Shown: positions 16,701 to 24,971, counted from the first letter of the stretch. The stretch: 64,000 nucleotides of DNA from Ignavibacteriales bacterium (GCA_020061465.1 JAGUYG010000010.1:1-64000), one strand, 5' to 3'. A program made the numbers and translations. Notes: a model not told the origin generated them from the letters alone.

Positions 16701-17039
16701 TACATCAAAAGAATCTTCGGATTTTTCTAATTCATTAACTACTGCTGAAGAAAAAGTAGTACGGGTATTTTGGTTAGTTTCGAAATCAATTGTAGTTTGT
16801 TCCCGTAGGGACAGGTTCGATTCTTCGATTATTTCATAAGTTTTCTTGTCAATGTTTAATCCTACTAAGATTCTTATCTTTTCAATTGATTCAAAAGATT
16901 GGTATAGGCGAAAGAAACCACTTGTACGGAAATAACCAACAAGTATGTCGAAATACTGCCCATCCTTAAGGGTTCTTAGAAATCTATCTAATAGTGTCGA
17001 ACCGGGTTCGTTAGTGAAGAATGTTAAGTCCGATTGCAT
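13725..17039 (-). CDS. PLD-type nuclease fused to a SNF2-like helicase
   Basis: A 1104-residue protein. The N-terminal domain is a phospholipase-D-family nuclease with a single HxK...GSSN motif (His140, Lys142, Gly161-Asn164). A superfamily 2 helicase follows: Walker A DVVGLGKT (282-289), DEAH (356-359), SATP (385-388), then a HELICc domain with VSTEVLSEGVNLHQ and QRVGRVNR. Such PLD-helicases often accompany Eco57I-type methylases as a restriction-translocase partner. DISARM is unlikely because no DUF1998 (DrmB) gene is present. Near residues 893-935 a Pro/Gly/Arg-rich stretch (SPLPLGEGRGEG, LSLPRRGTEGE) is encoded by two hairpin elements, and the last ~13 residues (THDFSRGNS) by a third. These look like in-frame insertions in a flexible linker and tail. 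Confidence 0.88.
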   Translation of the reverse strand: MQSDLTFFTNEPGSTLLDRFLRTLKDGQYFDILVGYFRTSGFFRLYQSFESIEKIRILVGLNIDKKTYEIIEESNLSLREQTTIDFETNQNTRTTFSSAVVNELEKSEDSFDVELGVKKFIEFIQSGKLEIRAYPSKDIHAKVYILRFKETDRDYGRVITGSSNFSESGLIANREFNVELKNSSDVKFALAKFEDLWKDAVDISKEYIETVHTKTWLNDIITPYELYLKFLYEYFQEKISVDKEKLTKRYTPINFIELEYQAEAVKDAKAKLEAYGGVFISDVVGLGKTFISALLANELDGYNLIIAPPVLLDEDNPGSWKNIFSDFKIAADFESIGKLEKIIKRGTDKYKNVFIDEAHRFRSESNITYELLAQICRGKRVILVSATPLNNTPSDILSQIKLFQSGRNSTIPNIKKLDAFFKLLENRLKGLDRQTNKDEYLAIVRDNAKQIRDKVLKYLMVRRTRNEVDKYFKDDLVKQGLKFPDVEDPRPILYQFDKKINYAFDYTIKALTNPAFTYSRYSPLLYLRDTKGLTQIQELSQRNLKSLMKILLIKRLESSFFAFKNSLNNFIGSYTAFIKAYAKGNGSVFISKKYIGKIFEFLEDEEYDLIAKLIEEDKADEYKASDFTSDLINNLESDLNTLKEIQSLWNEINSDPKLDELIHLLSEGLLTEKTNSVLKETKLIIFTESKDTAEYLERELQKKFGKVVLAFSGQSTANVKEKIINNFDAKVRRPKNDIKILVSTEVLSEGVNLHQSNIVINYDIPWNPTRLIQRVGRVNRVDTKFDRIYTYNFFPTIKSNDLIKLKEAAEAKIHAFIEMLGNDARLLTEGEEIKSHDLFRRLTSKKTITGEDEEVESELKYLEIIRDIRDNNVDLFSKIKHLPKKARSAKKSPLPLGEGRGEGSLLTYFRKSKLHKFFISSLSLPRRGTEGEVEVVTHELDFLESAKILESKLDTKREKIEREFYTFLEKNKAAFKEATQEYGSETTTRGGRDNVTKILRILRSKQIKNYQGFTEDDDHYIQKVIKLLEDGALPKQTTKNVAQALIGIEDPIKILSKIKTNIPEEFFTEHISHSAADIFGPREVILSEYLVTHDFSRGNSDNLK
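13746..13765 (+). repeat. hairpin element in the last codons of the helicase gene
   Basis: CCCACGACT-GA-AGTCGTGGG, a perfect 9-bp-arm inverted repeat, encodes THDFSRG at the helicase C-terminus, 21 bp before the end of the gene. It could also serve as a terminator stem. Confidence 0.7.
14255..14279 (+). repeat. in-frame hairpin element in the helicase gene (1)
   Basis: TCCCTCTCCTTG-G-CAAGGAGAGGGA, perfect 12-bp arms, preceded by CCTCACCCTCGG. It encodes the LSLPRRGTEGE part of the helicase linker. Confidence 0.75.
14345..14363 (+). repeat. in-frame hairpin element in the helicase gene (2)
   Basis: CCTCTCCC-AAA-GGGAGAGG, perfect 8-bp arms, preceded by CCTCACCCCGC. It is a relative of 14255-14279 in the same orientation 90 bp away and encodes SPLPLGEGRGEG. 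Confidence 0.75.
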
Positions 17040-17137
17040 TGAATGATAATAAAATGATTTAATGATATGAAAATATAATCTTTATTCCTGAAAAGATTTT
17101 GTTTGATATTAGTTTTATTAAGGTTTTTATCATCCTC

Positions 17138-18130
17138 TCACATGCCGATTAACTGCGGTGCATAAATCGAGTAATCTATCAAAGCTTTAGAAGCTATATT
17201 ATCCAGCCAGGCTTTTTCCGAATGCGAAATTTTCATTAAATCTGTTGTAGAAATGGATTGAAATTTTTTGTGGACTTCATCTAAAGTCCTTAATTCGCTC
17301 TTAAAAAATAAACCGCTTTTAAATTCTTTTAATGAGATAAATTTTTCGTATTCTTTATCTTTTATCCTAACCAGCTCGGTTCTTAAATATTTTTCTGATT
17401 CCAATAAACCAAACAGAATACTGAATTGATCGGGAACTGAACCCATATCGATTGCCGCATATTTACATCCGGATATAGAATAACCGGTGTATTTGTAATT
17501 TGCAAAATCGGCATAGAATAGTAATTTATTCAATCTAACTTTAAAGGGTGCAGATGCGACGAAATAGAGCACCATATTTGTGAATTTGTTAAAATCAGGC
17601 ACGCTAAATCCGGTAAAACGATTGGGTATTATATCATAGGGAAAAATACTTCGTTCAATCAATTTATCGAGTCTTTCATTAATTTTCGAATCCAATTTCT
17701 TAATTATCTCTTCAAACTTTTTATCAGAAAGAAGCGATTTGCTTTTTGAAATTAGTTCTTTAAATGAGCCAGGGTTTAGAATTAAGGTTAGTACCGTTGC
17801 ATTACCTCCGGCAGGCAGCTCGCCACTCTCGTACAACCTGTATTGATTGGCACCGAATCCCAGCAGCTCGGACATTTTTGCAGCAGATAAACTGTAATGT
17901 TCACGAAGTGAAGTCAACTGAGAGGGAAATGGAATAGAATATTTCTCACGATATTTATTATAAACCTGGTTAGTGTTTAAAGTATCAATTTCAGTGGTAG
18001 TAAATTCCTCTTTGCATTTATTACATTTATAGAAATATTCAAAAAGTTCAAATTCTTCTTTCCTAAAAATTCTCTTCTTCCTTTGGTAAGATAAAACAGC
18101 ATCTCCTTTTTCACATAGTGGACATTTCAT
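17138..18130 (-). CDS. MqsA-like zinc/HTH antitoxin with a Panacea (DUF4065) domain
   Basis: A 330-residue protein. The N-terminal zinc-binding part has two CxxC pairs (Cys3/Cys6, Cys36/Cys39). It is followed by an XRE-like HTH (LREHYSLSAAKMSELLGFG, YESGELP) as in MqsA antitoxins. The C-terminal part, from about 180 on (FTNMVLYFVASAPFKVRLNKLLFYADF), is a SocA/Panacea domain, a chaperone-like antitoxin module. It lies about 100 bp downstream of the disrupted toxin at 18229-18579 in the same orientation, the usual toxin-then-antitoxin order. With the toxin interrupted, this antitoxin may now act only as a regulator, or may neutralise another toxin. Confidence 0.8.
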   Translation of the reverse strand: MKCPLCEKGDAVLSYQRKKRIFRKEEFELFEYFYKCNKCKEEFTTTEIDTLNTNQVYNKYREKYSIPFPSQLTSLREHYSLSAAKMSELLGFGANQYRLYESGELPAGGNATVLTLILNPGSFKELISKSKSLLSDKKFEEIIKKLDSKINERLDKLIERSIFPYDIIPNRFTGFSVPDFNKFTNMVLYFVASAPFKVRLNKLLFYADFANYKYTGYSISGCKYAAIDMGSVPDQFSILFGLLESEKYLRTELVRIKDKEYEKFISLKEFKSGLFFKSELRTLDEVHKKFQSISTTDLMKISHSEKAWLDNIASKALIDYSIYAPQLIGM

Positions 18131-18228
18131 AATATACCTCTTACTATAAATTCGCTAAAATTTGATTTTTCTAAATACAAGTAAATTCAAAAACTGTTAT
18201 GTAGAATTGCTTTTCTTATCGTCTAGTT

Positions 18229-18579
18229 TTATTTGTATGGATAAGTCATTTTCTTTTCGGCAATATGGAATGAAATACATAACACTTCTCTACCTCTCCA
18301 CAGAGAAATCTTTATATAAACTTGCTTATTTTTTATAGTAACGCCAAATTCCCAAAACGGAAGACTTTCAGGGTCAAATTAATCTTCGCTTGGACCTCGA
18401 TAATAATCTTCGGTTTTTAGTTTTTCAATATATTTGAGACGTTGTGCATGGGTGATTTCAAGGTCATAAAGTGCTTGCCCATTTTTTTCTCTATTCTTAA
18501 AAATAATATCGAATGTTTTCAATTTGATCTTGAATTCCTTTAGAAAACTTTCTATTTCCAGCTTATCCGAATATGGCAT
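18229..18579 (-). pseudogene. TA toxin gene interrupted by an in-frame TAA
   Basis: The ATG at 18579 opens 66 codons (MPYSDKLEIESFLKEF to YYRGPSED) and stops at TAA 18379-18381. The same frame then continues open for 49 codons to TAA 18229-18231, reading FDPESLPFWEFG, KNKQVYIKISL and CISFHIAEKKMTYPYK. Toxins that I recall beside MqsA-like antitoxins have exactly this second half after a DYxxGP motif (tryptophan segment, then VYIKI). So the full protein would be about 115-116 residues, and a single codon has become a stop. Whether readthrough or a restart makes any product cannot be seen. Family name (MqsR-like) is tentative. Confidence 0.75.
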
Positions 18580-18742
18580 TCGAAACTTAAATTTTTATTT
18601 TAATAAAACAACTAAATAGTTGAATAATATTGTAATATTATCAAATTATCGAATTAATAAGTTGCAATTAAATAACTCTTTTCTATTTCAAATAATTATA
18701 ACCCCCCCAAAAATTTTACAGTGCGAACTGCATATTTCACCC

Positions 18743-19945
18743 TCATTCCATTCTCAAAACCTCCTCTACTCTTTCCATTGCCCAATCAATTTCTTCTTTT
18801 TTAATTACAAGCGGCGGGGCAAAGCGGATAACATTCTCGTGAGTTTCTTTGCAAAGAACTCCTTTCTGCATCAGTGCTTCGCAGAATCTTCGTGCGCCTT
18901 TTGCTTCAGGTTTAAGTTCAACTCCGATGAACAATCCTTTTCCTCTTACTTCTTTTACATGAGGTGATTGAACCTCTCTTAATCTTTCTCTGAAATATTC
19001 ACCGAGTTTGAAAGAATTTTCAATTAGATTTTCTTCGACTAAAACTTTTATACTCTCACGCGCTACTGCTGCACCTAAAGGATTTCCGCCGAAAGTTGAA
19101 CCGTGATCGCCGGGTTTAAATACTCCCAAAACTTCTTTCATCGATAGCACTGCAGAAACCGGATAGCAGCCTCCTGATAATGCTTTACCGATAATAACCA
19201 TATCGGGTTTGATGCCTTCATACTCGTATGCAAAAAGCTTTCCGGTTCTGCCTAATCCGGATTGAATTTCATCTGCAATGAACAAAACATTATTTTTTTT
19301 ACAAATCTCATAAGTCTCTTTCAGATAACCCTCAGGAGGAACAACCACTCCGCCTTCACCCTGGACAGGTTCAACAATAAACGCGACCGTATTTTTTGTT
19401 ATCGCTTTTTCTAATTCTTTTGCATCGCCATAAGGGATAATCTTAAATCCCGGAGTAAATGGTCCAAATCCATCACGATATTGATCTTCGGTTGAAAAAC
19501 TGATTACTGTAATAGTGCGTCCTGCAAAATTATTTGTGCAAGCGATAATTTCCGCAGCGTTGTCTTTAACTCCTTTTGTTTTATATCCCCACTTACGTGC
19601 TGCTTTTAATGCCGTTTCAACAGCTTCCGCACCTGAGTTCATCGGCAGTACTGTTTCGTATCCCGTAAGCTCACACAGCTCTTTGCATAGTAATGGAAGT
19701 TGATTATTCCTAAATGCTCTGGAGGTTAGTGTAACTTTTTCTGCTTGTTCTTTTAATACTTTTATAATTTTAGGATGACAATGTCCTTGATTAACTGCTG
19801 AGTAAGCAGCAAGACAGTCAAGATATTTTTTACCTTCAACATCGTAAACCCACACACCTTCCGCTCTGTCTATAACCACATCGAGCGGGTGATAATTGTG
19901 TGCGCCAAATTTTTCTTCTAATTGAATATAATCCTGCGATAGCAT
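18743..19945 (-). CDS. rocD: ornithine--oxo-acid aminotransferase
   Basis: A 400-residue class III PLP aminotransferase that turns ornithine and 2-oxoglutarate into glutamate semialdehyde and glutamate (arginine/proline interconversion, cytoplasm). It begins EEKFGAHNYHPLDVV, characteristic of ornithine aminotransferases. It has NSGAEAVETALKAARKWG (103-120), the cofactor-binding ADEIQSGLGRTGK (Asp225) and the PLP lysine in IIGKALSGG (Lys254). Length and motifs match RocD from end to end. It stands alone, divergent from yjbQ; the ~195 bp between them must hold both promoters. Confidence 0.95.
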   Translation of the reverse strand: MLSQDYIQLEEKFGAHNYHPLDVVIDRAEGVWVYDVEGKKYLDCLAAYSAVNQGHCHPKIIKVLKEQAEKVTLTSRAFRNNQLPLLCKELCELTGYETVLPMNSGAEAVETALKAARKWGYKTKGVKDNAAEIIACTNNFAGRTITVISFSTEDQYRDGFGPFTPGFKIIPYGDAKELEKAITKNTVAFIVEPVQGEGGVVVPPEGYLKETYEICKKNNVLFIADEIQSGLGRTGKLFAYEYEGIKPDMVIIGKALSGGCYPVSAVLSMKEVLGVFKPGDHGSTFGGNPLGAAVARESIKVLVEENLIENSFKLGEYFRERLREVQSPHVKEVRGKGLFIGVELKPEAKGARRFCEALMQKGVLCKETHENVIRFAPPLVIKKEEIDWAMERVEEVLRME

Positions 19946-20140
19946 AAATCGTTCCTTTTTATTGTTGCTTGTTTAGAATTTGCAAACTCAATTTATTAAA
20001 TTACAAGCGAATTAGGAAAGATTAATGATTTATATTTCACAAAAGAGTATGCACAATCAAAGTCATTGATCAAATAACGACAAGGCTCAGTATGTAGGAA
20101 AATTTTTTGTGAAATGGTTAAATTATTTTGGAGGAAAAAT

Positions 20141-20569
20141 ATGATAACCATAGAAACACATTCCATTAATGTAAAAACACAGGGTAATTGCGAAATAATC
20201 GATTTAACGCCCAACGTTCAAGAGATAATCAGGGAAAAAAGTTTTATCGAGGGAAATGCACTTATTTTTGCTTCCGGTTCAACAGCCGGAATAACAACAA
20301 TTGAATACGAACCGGGGCTGTTAAAAGATTATCCTAAATTTTTCGAAAAAATTATTCCATCGAACATTTCATATCACCATGACGAGACCTGGCACGATGA
20401 CAACGGGCATTCACACGTTCGTTCGGCTTTGCAAGGTACTTCGTTTGTAGTTCCATTTAAAGAAGGAAAACTATTACTTGGAACATGGCAGCAAATTGTT
20501 TTGATTGATTTTGATAATCGTTCCAGAAGTCGAAGTATTGTGGTTCAGTTGATGGGTGAAAAAGTATAA
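20141..20569 (+). CDS. yjbQ: YjbQ family (UPF0047) protein
   Basis: A 142-residue single-domain protein of the YjbQ/UPF0047 family. Some members show weak thiamine-phosphate synthase activity, but the physiological role is unsettled. Family signatures: GNALIFASGSTAGITTIEYEPGLL, HHDETWHDDNGHSHVRSAL with the conserved histidines, and GTWQQIVLIDFDNR near the end. I choose ATG 20141 over an in-frame ATG 27 bp upstream because GGAGG (20130-20134) sits 6 bp before it and the family usually starts at this point. Monocistronic, divergent from rocD. Confidence 0.92.
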   Translation: MITIETHSINVKTQGNCEIIDLTPNVQEIIREKSFIEGNALIFASGSTAGITTIEYEPGLLKDYPKFFEKIIPSNISYHHDETWHDDNGHSHVRSALQGTSFVVPFKEGKLLLGTWQQIVLIDFDNRSRSRSIVVQLMGEKV

Positions 20570-20691
20570 ATAATAAACAAAATTAATTGTTAATAAACAA
20601 AGGAAATTTAGGAAATTTTGGTTGCTAATTAAGGGGCGATTATTTAATATATACTTCAGAATTTCATCATTTAATAAAAGCGAGGCGGTCT

Positions 20692-23600
20692 ATGAAAAAA
20701 CTTACATTACTTATTTTAGCAATTCTTTTTTCTGCGAGTTTAAATTATTCGCAAGTAACAACCCTGTGGGAAAAATCTGCCGCGGCTGGTACTAAACCCG
20801 TTTGGGAAACAGGCAACAATACCAGAGGATTAGCGTACGGTTTAGTCGGCGGTAACCAACGTTTGTATGTTCCTAATCGTCATGCAGACGTAGGCGGAAA
20901 GCAAATTTTTATTTTTAATGCAGCCACCGGTGATTCTATTGGTATGCTAGACACAACCGGAATTTTAGGCGGTACTTTAGCTGTAAACGATGCAGAGGTA
21001 TCATCTGATGGCAAAATATTCGTCTGTAATTTAGTTGTAGGTGGTTTCTTCAAGGTTTACAGATATGATAGAGAGGCATCGGCACCTGTAGTTGTAATAA
21101 ATTATGAAACTACTTTGAGATTAGGCGATAAGATAACTGTAACCGGCTCGACTGCGGACAATTCAATTATCATTTGGGTTGTGGCATCTCTTGCCAGTCC
21201 CGGCGCTGGTAGTTTAATTAAATTCACAACTACCGATAATGGTGCGAGTTTTACTCCAACAATAATTCCAATTGCAACTACGGCAAGCAGTGCTTCTGCC
21301 GGACCACTTCCGGATGCTAGTTTTTATATTAATGCTCATGGAACAACCCCAGCTAAATACAACGCTGATGGAACTGCCATTGGTACAATTCCAACTGCAG
21401 TAATCTCAACAAGCGGCAGTGCAATCAGGCATCTCGTAACCTCAGGCGGGGATGAATATTTAGCCGCAAATGAACTCTTAACAACTACAAATAATGCAAA
21501 GATTATTAAAGTAGTGGGTGGGGATCCTACTGCAGCGACAAGTTTTGCCACAACACCGGTGCTTGGTGCAGCATCAGCAGGCGGACTTGGAGATGTATCA
21601 ATTCGAAAAATTAGTGATTTAATTTATAACGTATATGTACTAGCAACAAATAACGGTTTCGGCGCATATAAGGTTGATTTAAGAAACAACTTAGCTGGTG
21701 ATTACTATATACCACAGGGTGCTAATCCGCAAGGATTTGCAACCCTTAATGATGCTGTTACATCACTAAATACCAATGGTGCTCTTGGAACAGTTAACTT
21801 TCTATTAGATGCGGACGAATTAAGGGAAAATTCTTTTACTTTTACCGAACTTTTATCGGCAGATAACAATGTGGTTATCAAACCAGCTCCCGGAAGAACT
21901 TGCACATTGTTTGTTACGTCCAGTCCTACAGTAGGAAACGGACCTTTTATGATTGGCTTTAATAGTGGGTATGTCACTTTTGATGGAAGCAATAACGGTA
22001 CTGACAGCCGCAACCTGATCGTTACTACTGAACAAACAGCACCCGTAGTTGACCTTCCTTTTACTTTAAACAATGCAAATGCGGATAACGTTGTTTTGAA
22101 AAACCTTATTATTAAAAATATTGTGGAGGGTCAAACTAACTTCCGCTATGGTGCGGTTATTAACGATCTTGGTGGTGTTACCGGATTCCGTGTTGAAAAC
22201 TGCCAGATTGGAACTGCGGAACGACCGGTAAGACGCGACGGACTTGCCCCATGGGGCGGCGGAGCCGTAGCTAATCAGTTCAGTATTGTTAATAATGAAA
22301 TTTATTGCGGAACCCGCGGTGTTGCTACTATTTATCTAACTAATAGTGAGATAATTGGTAATACAATAAACCTTTTACCAACTACAGCCGCAGCTACAGA
22401 TGCGTTTAACCATGGCATTTACATTACCGGACATACCGGCACGCTGCTTATTCATGAAAATACAATTAACTGCCTTGAAAAAACAATTCATGCCAGCGCT
22501 TACCTAATAGGTATTGCTTTTGCTGGAAATGGTTCTGGAGAAACAGATATTATCAGTATTGTCAATAACATGGTTAATGTAGGTGCCGCGAACGAAACAC
22601 GATATACTTATGGAATAGGTTTACGTTCAGCTCTGACTATGGGGAATCTTAAAATTTATCATAACACAATTGTGATAAACAATAATTCTTCTGCATTAAC
22701 AAGCCATGCCATTGGTAATCATACAAATGGTACCGGTCCGGTTAACATTGATTTGAAGAATAATATTATTATAAATAATCACTCTGGCAACACAGCTTCG
22801 TCTGCCATCGGCGTCATTCCGGCTACTTCCGTTCTGACTTCAGATTATAATCTTCTTCTCTCAAATCAGAATTTCGTGAATTACCAGGGAACAACTTATG
22901 CTGACCTGGCAGCCTGGCAAGCGACACTTCAAGATGCCAACTCGGTAAGTAAAGTTGTTAATTTCGTTTCGGGTACCGATTTGCACTTAGCCGGAGCCTC
23001 AGTAGGCGATTTTGATTTAGCCGGAACACCGATTGCAGAAATTACCACAGATATTGATGGTGACACACGTAGCGCAACATATCCGTATATGGGTGCTGAC
23101 GAAGGAGATGTTCCACTTGCACTACAAGAGCCATTAGTATTAGAAGAAAACTTTGATTATGGAGCTTCCGACAATTCCGATCTCTTAGCGGTAACAACTA
23201 ATTGGACAAGGCATAGTGGAGCAGCAGGTCCCAGCTATACTGCAGCAGGGCTTACATATCCCGGGTATCCTTCCTCAAATATCGGCGGAGCAGTGAATTT
23301 CACTAACGGTGGATCGGGTGTTAACGATGGAGACGTTCATCGAACATCCGATTCGTTAGCAACAACAGGAAATCTATATGTAAGTTGCTTGGTTAAAATA
23401 AATTCTGCTTTAGCAACCGCGGATTATTTCTTCCATCTAGGACCTAAAACTCTTGGTACTACCTTTAGAGGAAGAGTTTATGCTAAGACTAACGGAGCCG
23501 GTTTCAGTGTAAGTTTAAGTAAAACAGGAAATCCAATTGTTGATAATGCTACTGTACTGAATTTTGGACAAACATACTTATTTGTTTTAAAATACTCTTT

Positions 23601-24378
23601 AAATACAACGGCTACAGATGACGACATTGTTACATTGTACGTTTATGATACCGGCGTTCCCGGTGCAGAACCTGGAACACCAGTAGTAACTATAGGTCCT
23701 GTAGGTGCTGGTGTAGCTGATGGATTAACAAATATTGGTGCTATTGCCATAAGACAAGGCACTAATACGCCAACAGGCATAATAGATGGCATCAGAGTAT
23801 TTACCTCCTGGGATGCTATACCTGTCGAATTAACTTCATTTATAGCTAATGTAGATGGTAACAGTGTAAAACTTAATTGGTCAACTGCGACCGAGACAAA
23901 CAACTCTGGTTTTGAAATTGAAAGAAAATCTACTACTTCAAGCTGGTCAAAAGTTGGATTCGTTCCTGGTTTCGGAACCACCACCGAAGTGAAAAAGTAT
24001 TCTTTTGCTGATAACAATCTTGCTGCTGGTACTTACAGTTACAGATTAAAACAAATTGATTTCGACGGTACATTTGAATATTCAAATATAGTTGAGGTTG
24101 AAGTTAATGCTCCGACGGTATTCGACTTAGCTCAAAACTATCCCAATCCGTTTAATCCTTCAACTACAATAAGCTACACCATTCCTAAGGATGTAAAGGT
24201 AAGGTTGGATATCTTTACGATTCTTGGCGAACATGTGGCTGCACTTGTTGATGAATTTCAAACGGCTGGAAAATACAGCGTTGTATTTGATGCAGGAAGA
24301 TATCCAAGCGGAACCTACATTTACAGATTAACTGCGGAAAATAATGTCATTACAAAGAAGATGATGCTGGTTAAATAG
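20692..24378 (+). CDS. secreted DUF4623/beta-helix protein with a T9SS sorting domain
   Basis: A 1228-residue exported protein. The signal peptide is MKKLTLLILAILFSASLNYSQ. Residues about 23-340 resemble DUF4623: TTLWEKSAAAGTKP, NQRLYVPNRH and the DGKIFVCNLVVGGFFKVYRYD propeller-like repeats. About 345-800 is a right-handed beta-helix (GFATLNDAVTSLN, FDGSNNGTDSRNL, VVLKNLIIKNI, many Asn/Gly turns). About 820-1045 looks like a lectin/LamG-type sandwich. The end is a type A sorting domain with NYPNPFNPSTTISY and YRLTAENNVITKKMML. It is thus exported by Sec, passed through the type IX system and probably surface-attached. Ligand unknown; extracellular glycan or adhesion is a guess. A strong terminator follows. 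Confidence 0.88.
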   Translation: MKKLTLLILAILFSASLNYSQVTTLWEKSAAAGTKPVWETGNNTRGLAYGLVGGNQRLYVPNRHADVGGKQIFIFNAATGDSIGMLDTTGILGGTLAVNDAEVSSDGKIFVCNLVVGGFFKVYRYDREASAPVVVINYETTLRLGDKITVTGSTADNSIIIWVVASLASPGAGSLIKFTTTDNGASFTPTIIPIATTASSASAGPLPDASFYINAHGTTPAKYNADGTAIGTIPTAVISTSGSAIRHLVTSGGDEYLAANELLTTTNNAKIIKVVGGDPTAATSFATTPVLGAASAGGLGDVSIRKISDLIYNVYVLATNNGFGAYKVDLRNNLAGDYYIPQGANPQGFATLNDAVTSLNTNGALGTVNFLLDADELRENSFTFTELLSADNNVVIKPAPGRTCTLFVTSSPTVGNGPFMIGFNSGYVTFDGSNNGTDSRNLIVTTEQTAPVVDLPFTLNNANADNVVLKNLIIKNIVEGQTNFRYGAVINDLGGVTGFRVENCQIGTAERPVRRDGLAPWGGGAVANQFSIVNNEIYCGTRGVATIYLTNSEIIGNTINLLPTTAAATDAFNHGIYITGHTGTLLIHENTINCLEKTIHASAYLIGIAFAGNGSGETDIISIVNNMVNVGAANETRYTYGIGLRSALTMGNLKIYHNTIVINNNSSALTSHAIGNHTNGTGPVNIDLKNNIIINNHSGNTASSAIGVIPATSVLTSDYNLLLSNQNFVNYQGTTYADLAAWQATLQDANSVSKVVNFVSGTDLHLAGASVGDFDLAGTPIAEITTDIDGDTRSATYPYMGADEGDVPLALQEPLVLEENFDYGASDNSDLLAVTTNWTRHSGAAGPSYTAAGLTYPGYPSSNIGGAVNFTNGGSGVNDGDVHRTSDSLATTGNLYVSCLVKINSALATADYFFHLGPKTLGTTFRGRVYAKTNGAGFSVSLSKTGNPIVDNATVLNFGQTYLFVLKYSLNTTATDDDIVTLYVYDTGVPGAEPGTPVVTIGPVGAGVADGLTNIGAIAIRQGTNTPTGIIDGIRVFTSWDAIPVELTSFIANVDGNSVKLNWSTATETNNSGFEIERKSTTSSWSKVGFVPGFGTTTEVKKYSFADNNLAAGTYSYRLKQIDFDGTFEYSNIVEVEVNAPTVFDLAQNYPNPFNPSTTISYTIPKDVKVRLDIFTILGEHVAALVDEFQTAGKYSVVFDAGRYPSGTYIYRLTAENNVITKKMMLVK

Positions 24379-24399
24379 CCTTCATAAAAATCTTTGTCG

Positions 24400-24438
24400 A
24401 AAACCTCCGGTAAAATTTTATCGGAGGTTTTCTGTTTT
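24400..24438 (+). terminator. rho-independent terminator after the DUF4623 gene
   Basis: AAAACCTCCG (24400-24409) pairs with CGGAGGTTTT (24422-24431) across a 12-base AT-rich loop, then CTGTTTT. It lies 22 bp after the stop codon and is symmetrical enough to work on both strands. Confidence 0.85.
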
Positions 24439-24577
24439 AAATCGCGACTCAATTAATTGCTGTCCAATATAAATTTGAAATAGTAAAAAAGATTCTCTAT
24501 AAATCTGTATTCTATAAGTTTTTTTCTTAACTGAATTCAATCCTTTTGTTTAATACGGAATCAACTTCCTTTTAACA

Positions 24578-24801
24578 TATAACTCACGTTACGCAAAAAA
24601 TGAATGGCATGATCAATTGAGGATTTTATATTGTAATAGAGCTATACGAATTCGTTAATTCGATTTATATGAAATTATTTGAGATTACGGGCGTAAAGAC
24701 GGGGCATGCCCCGTCTTTACAACTGTATAACATGACAAATCTTATAGCTAGGAAACGGACTCAAACTATTTTTTTCAAAATTCTGCGTAAAGTGAGTTAT
24801 A
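24578..24801. mobile_element. MITE-like element of 224 bp with 18-bp terminal inverted repeats
   Basis: Left end TATAACTCACGTTACGCA (24578-24595); right end TGCGTAAAGTGAGTTATA (24784-24801). They are inverted copies with one mismatch. The interior has no coding potential and holds the perfect palindrome at 24693-24720. No target duplication is clear. Size, inverted ends and lack of a gene fit a miniature inverted-repeat transposable element. Confidence 0.6.
24693..24720. repeat. perfect 28-bp palindrome
   Basis: GTAAAGACGGGGCA followed at once by its exact complement TGCCCCGTCTTTAC. It is GC-rich in AT-rich surroundings and lies inside the MITE-like element. It has the form of dispersed bacterial palindromic repeats. 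Confidence 0.85.
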
Positions 24802-24860
24802 AAATAAGCTAATCCATTGGATCCTTTGATAAGGTTTAAGTGATTTTTTTACTGCATTTG

Positions 24861-24971
24861 TTACTAAGGTTTTTGATTGTCTCTAAGAGTTATCAGCCAA
24901 TCCAGATAATATATTACCTGATAAAAAGTTTAACCGAAGTACTCTTTTTATATTTCTGAAAACCTTAGTAA
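24861..24971. repeat. 13-bp inverted repeat enclosing 85 bp
   Basis: TTACTAAGGTTTT (24861-24873) and AAAACCTTAGTAA (24959-24971) are exact inverted copies. There is no coding sequence between them. It is either a second miniature element or a long structured RNA stem upstream of the amylase gene. The remaining ~170 bp before the amylase start show only a possible TATATTTG promoter element at 25089-25096. Confidence 0.55.

Noticed and set aside
16801-16820. TGTTCCCGTAGGGACA in the helicase gene as another inserted hairpin
   Set aside because: The arms are short and imperfect and the encoded NLSLREQ fits the surrounding protein; an insertion cannot be supported without homologues.
13725-17039. 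DISARM system
   Set aside because: A PLD domain, an SNF2 helicase and an adenine methylase are present, but the defining DUF1998 (DrmB) gene and a separate DrmA helicase are missing.
18690-18742. Run of seven C bases near 18703 as a phase-variation tract
   Set aside because: It lies in non-coding sequence just after rocD and outside a recognisable promoter; no gene's frame depends on it.
20114-20140. Earlier ATG for yjbQ
   Set aside because: GGAGG lies between this ATG and the one at 20141, with ideal spacing to the latter.
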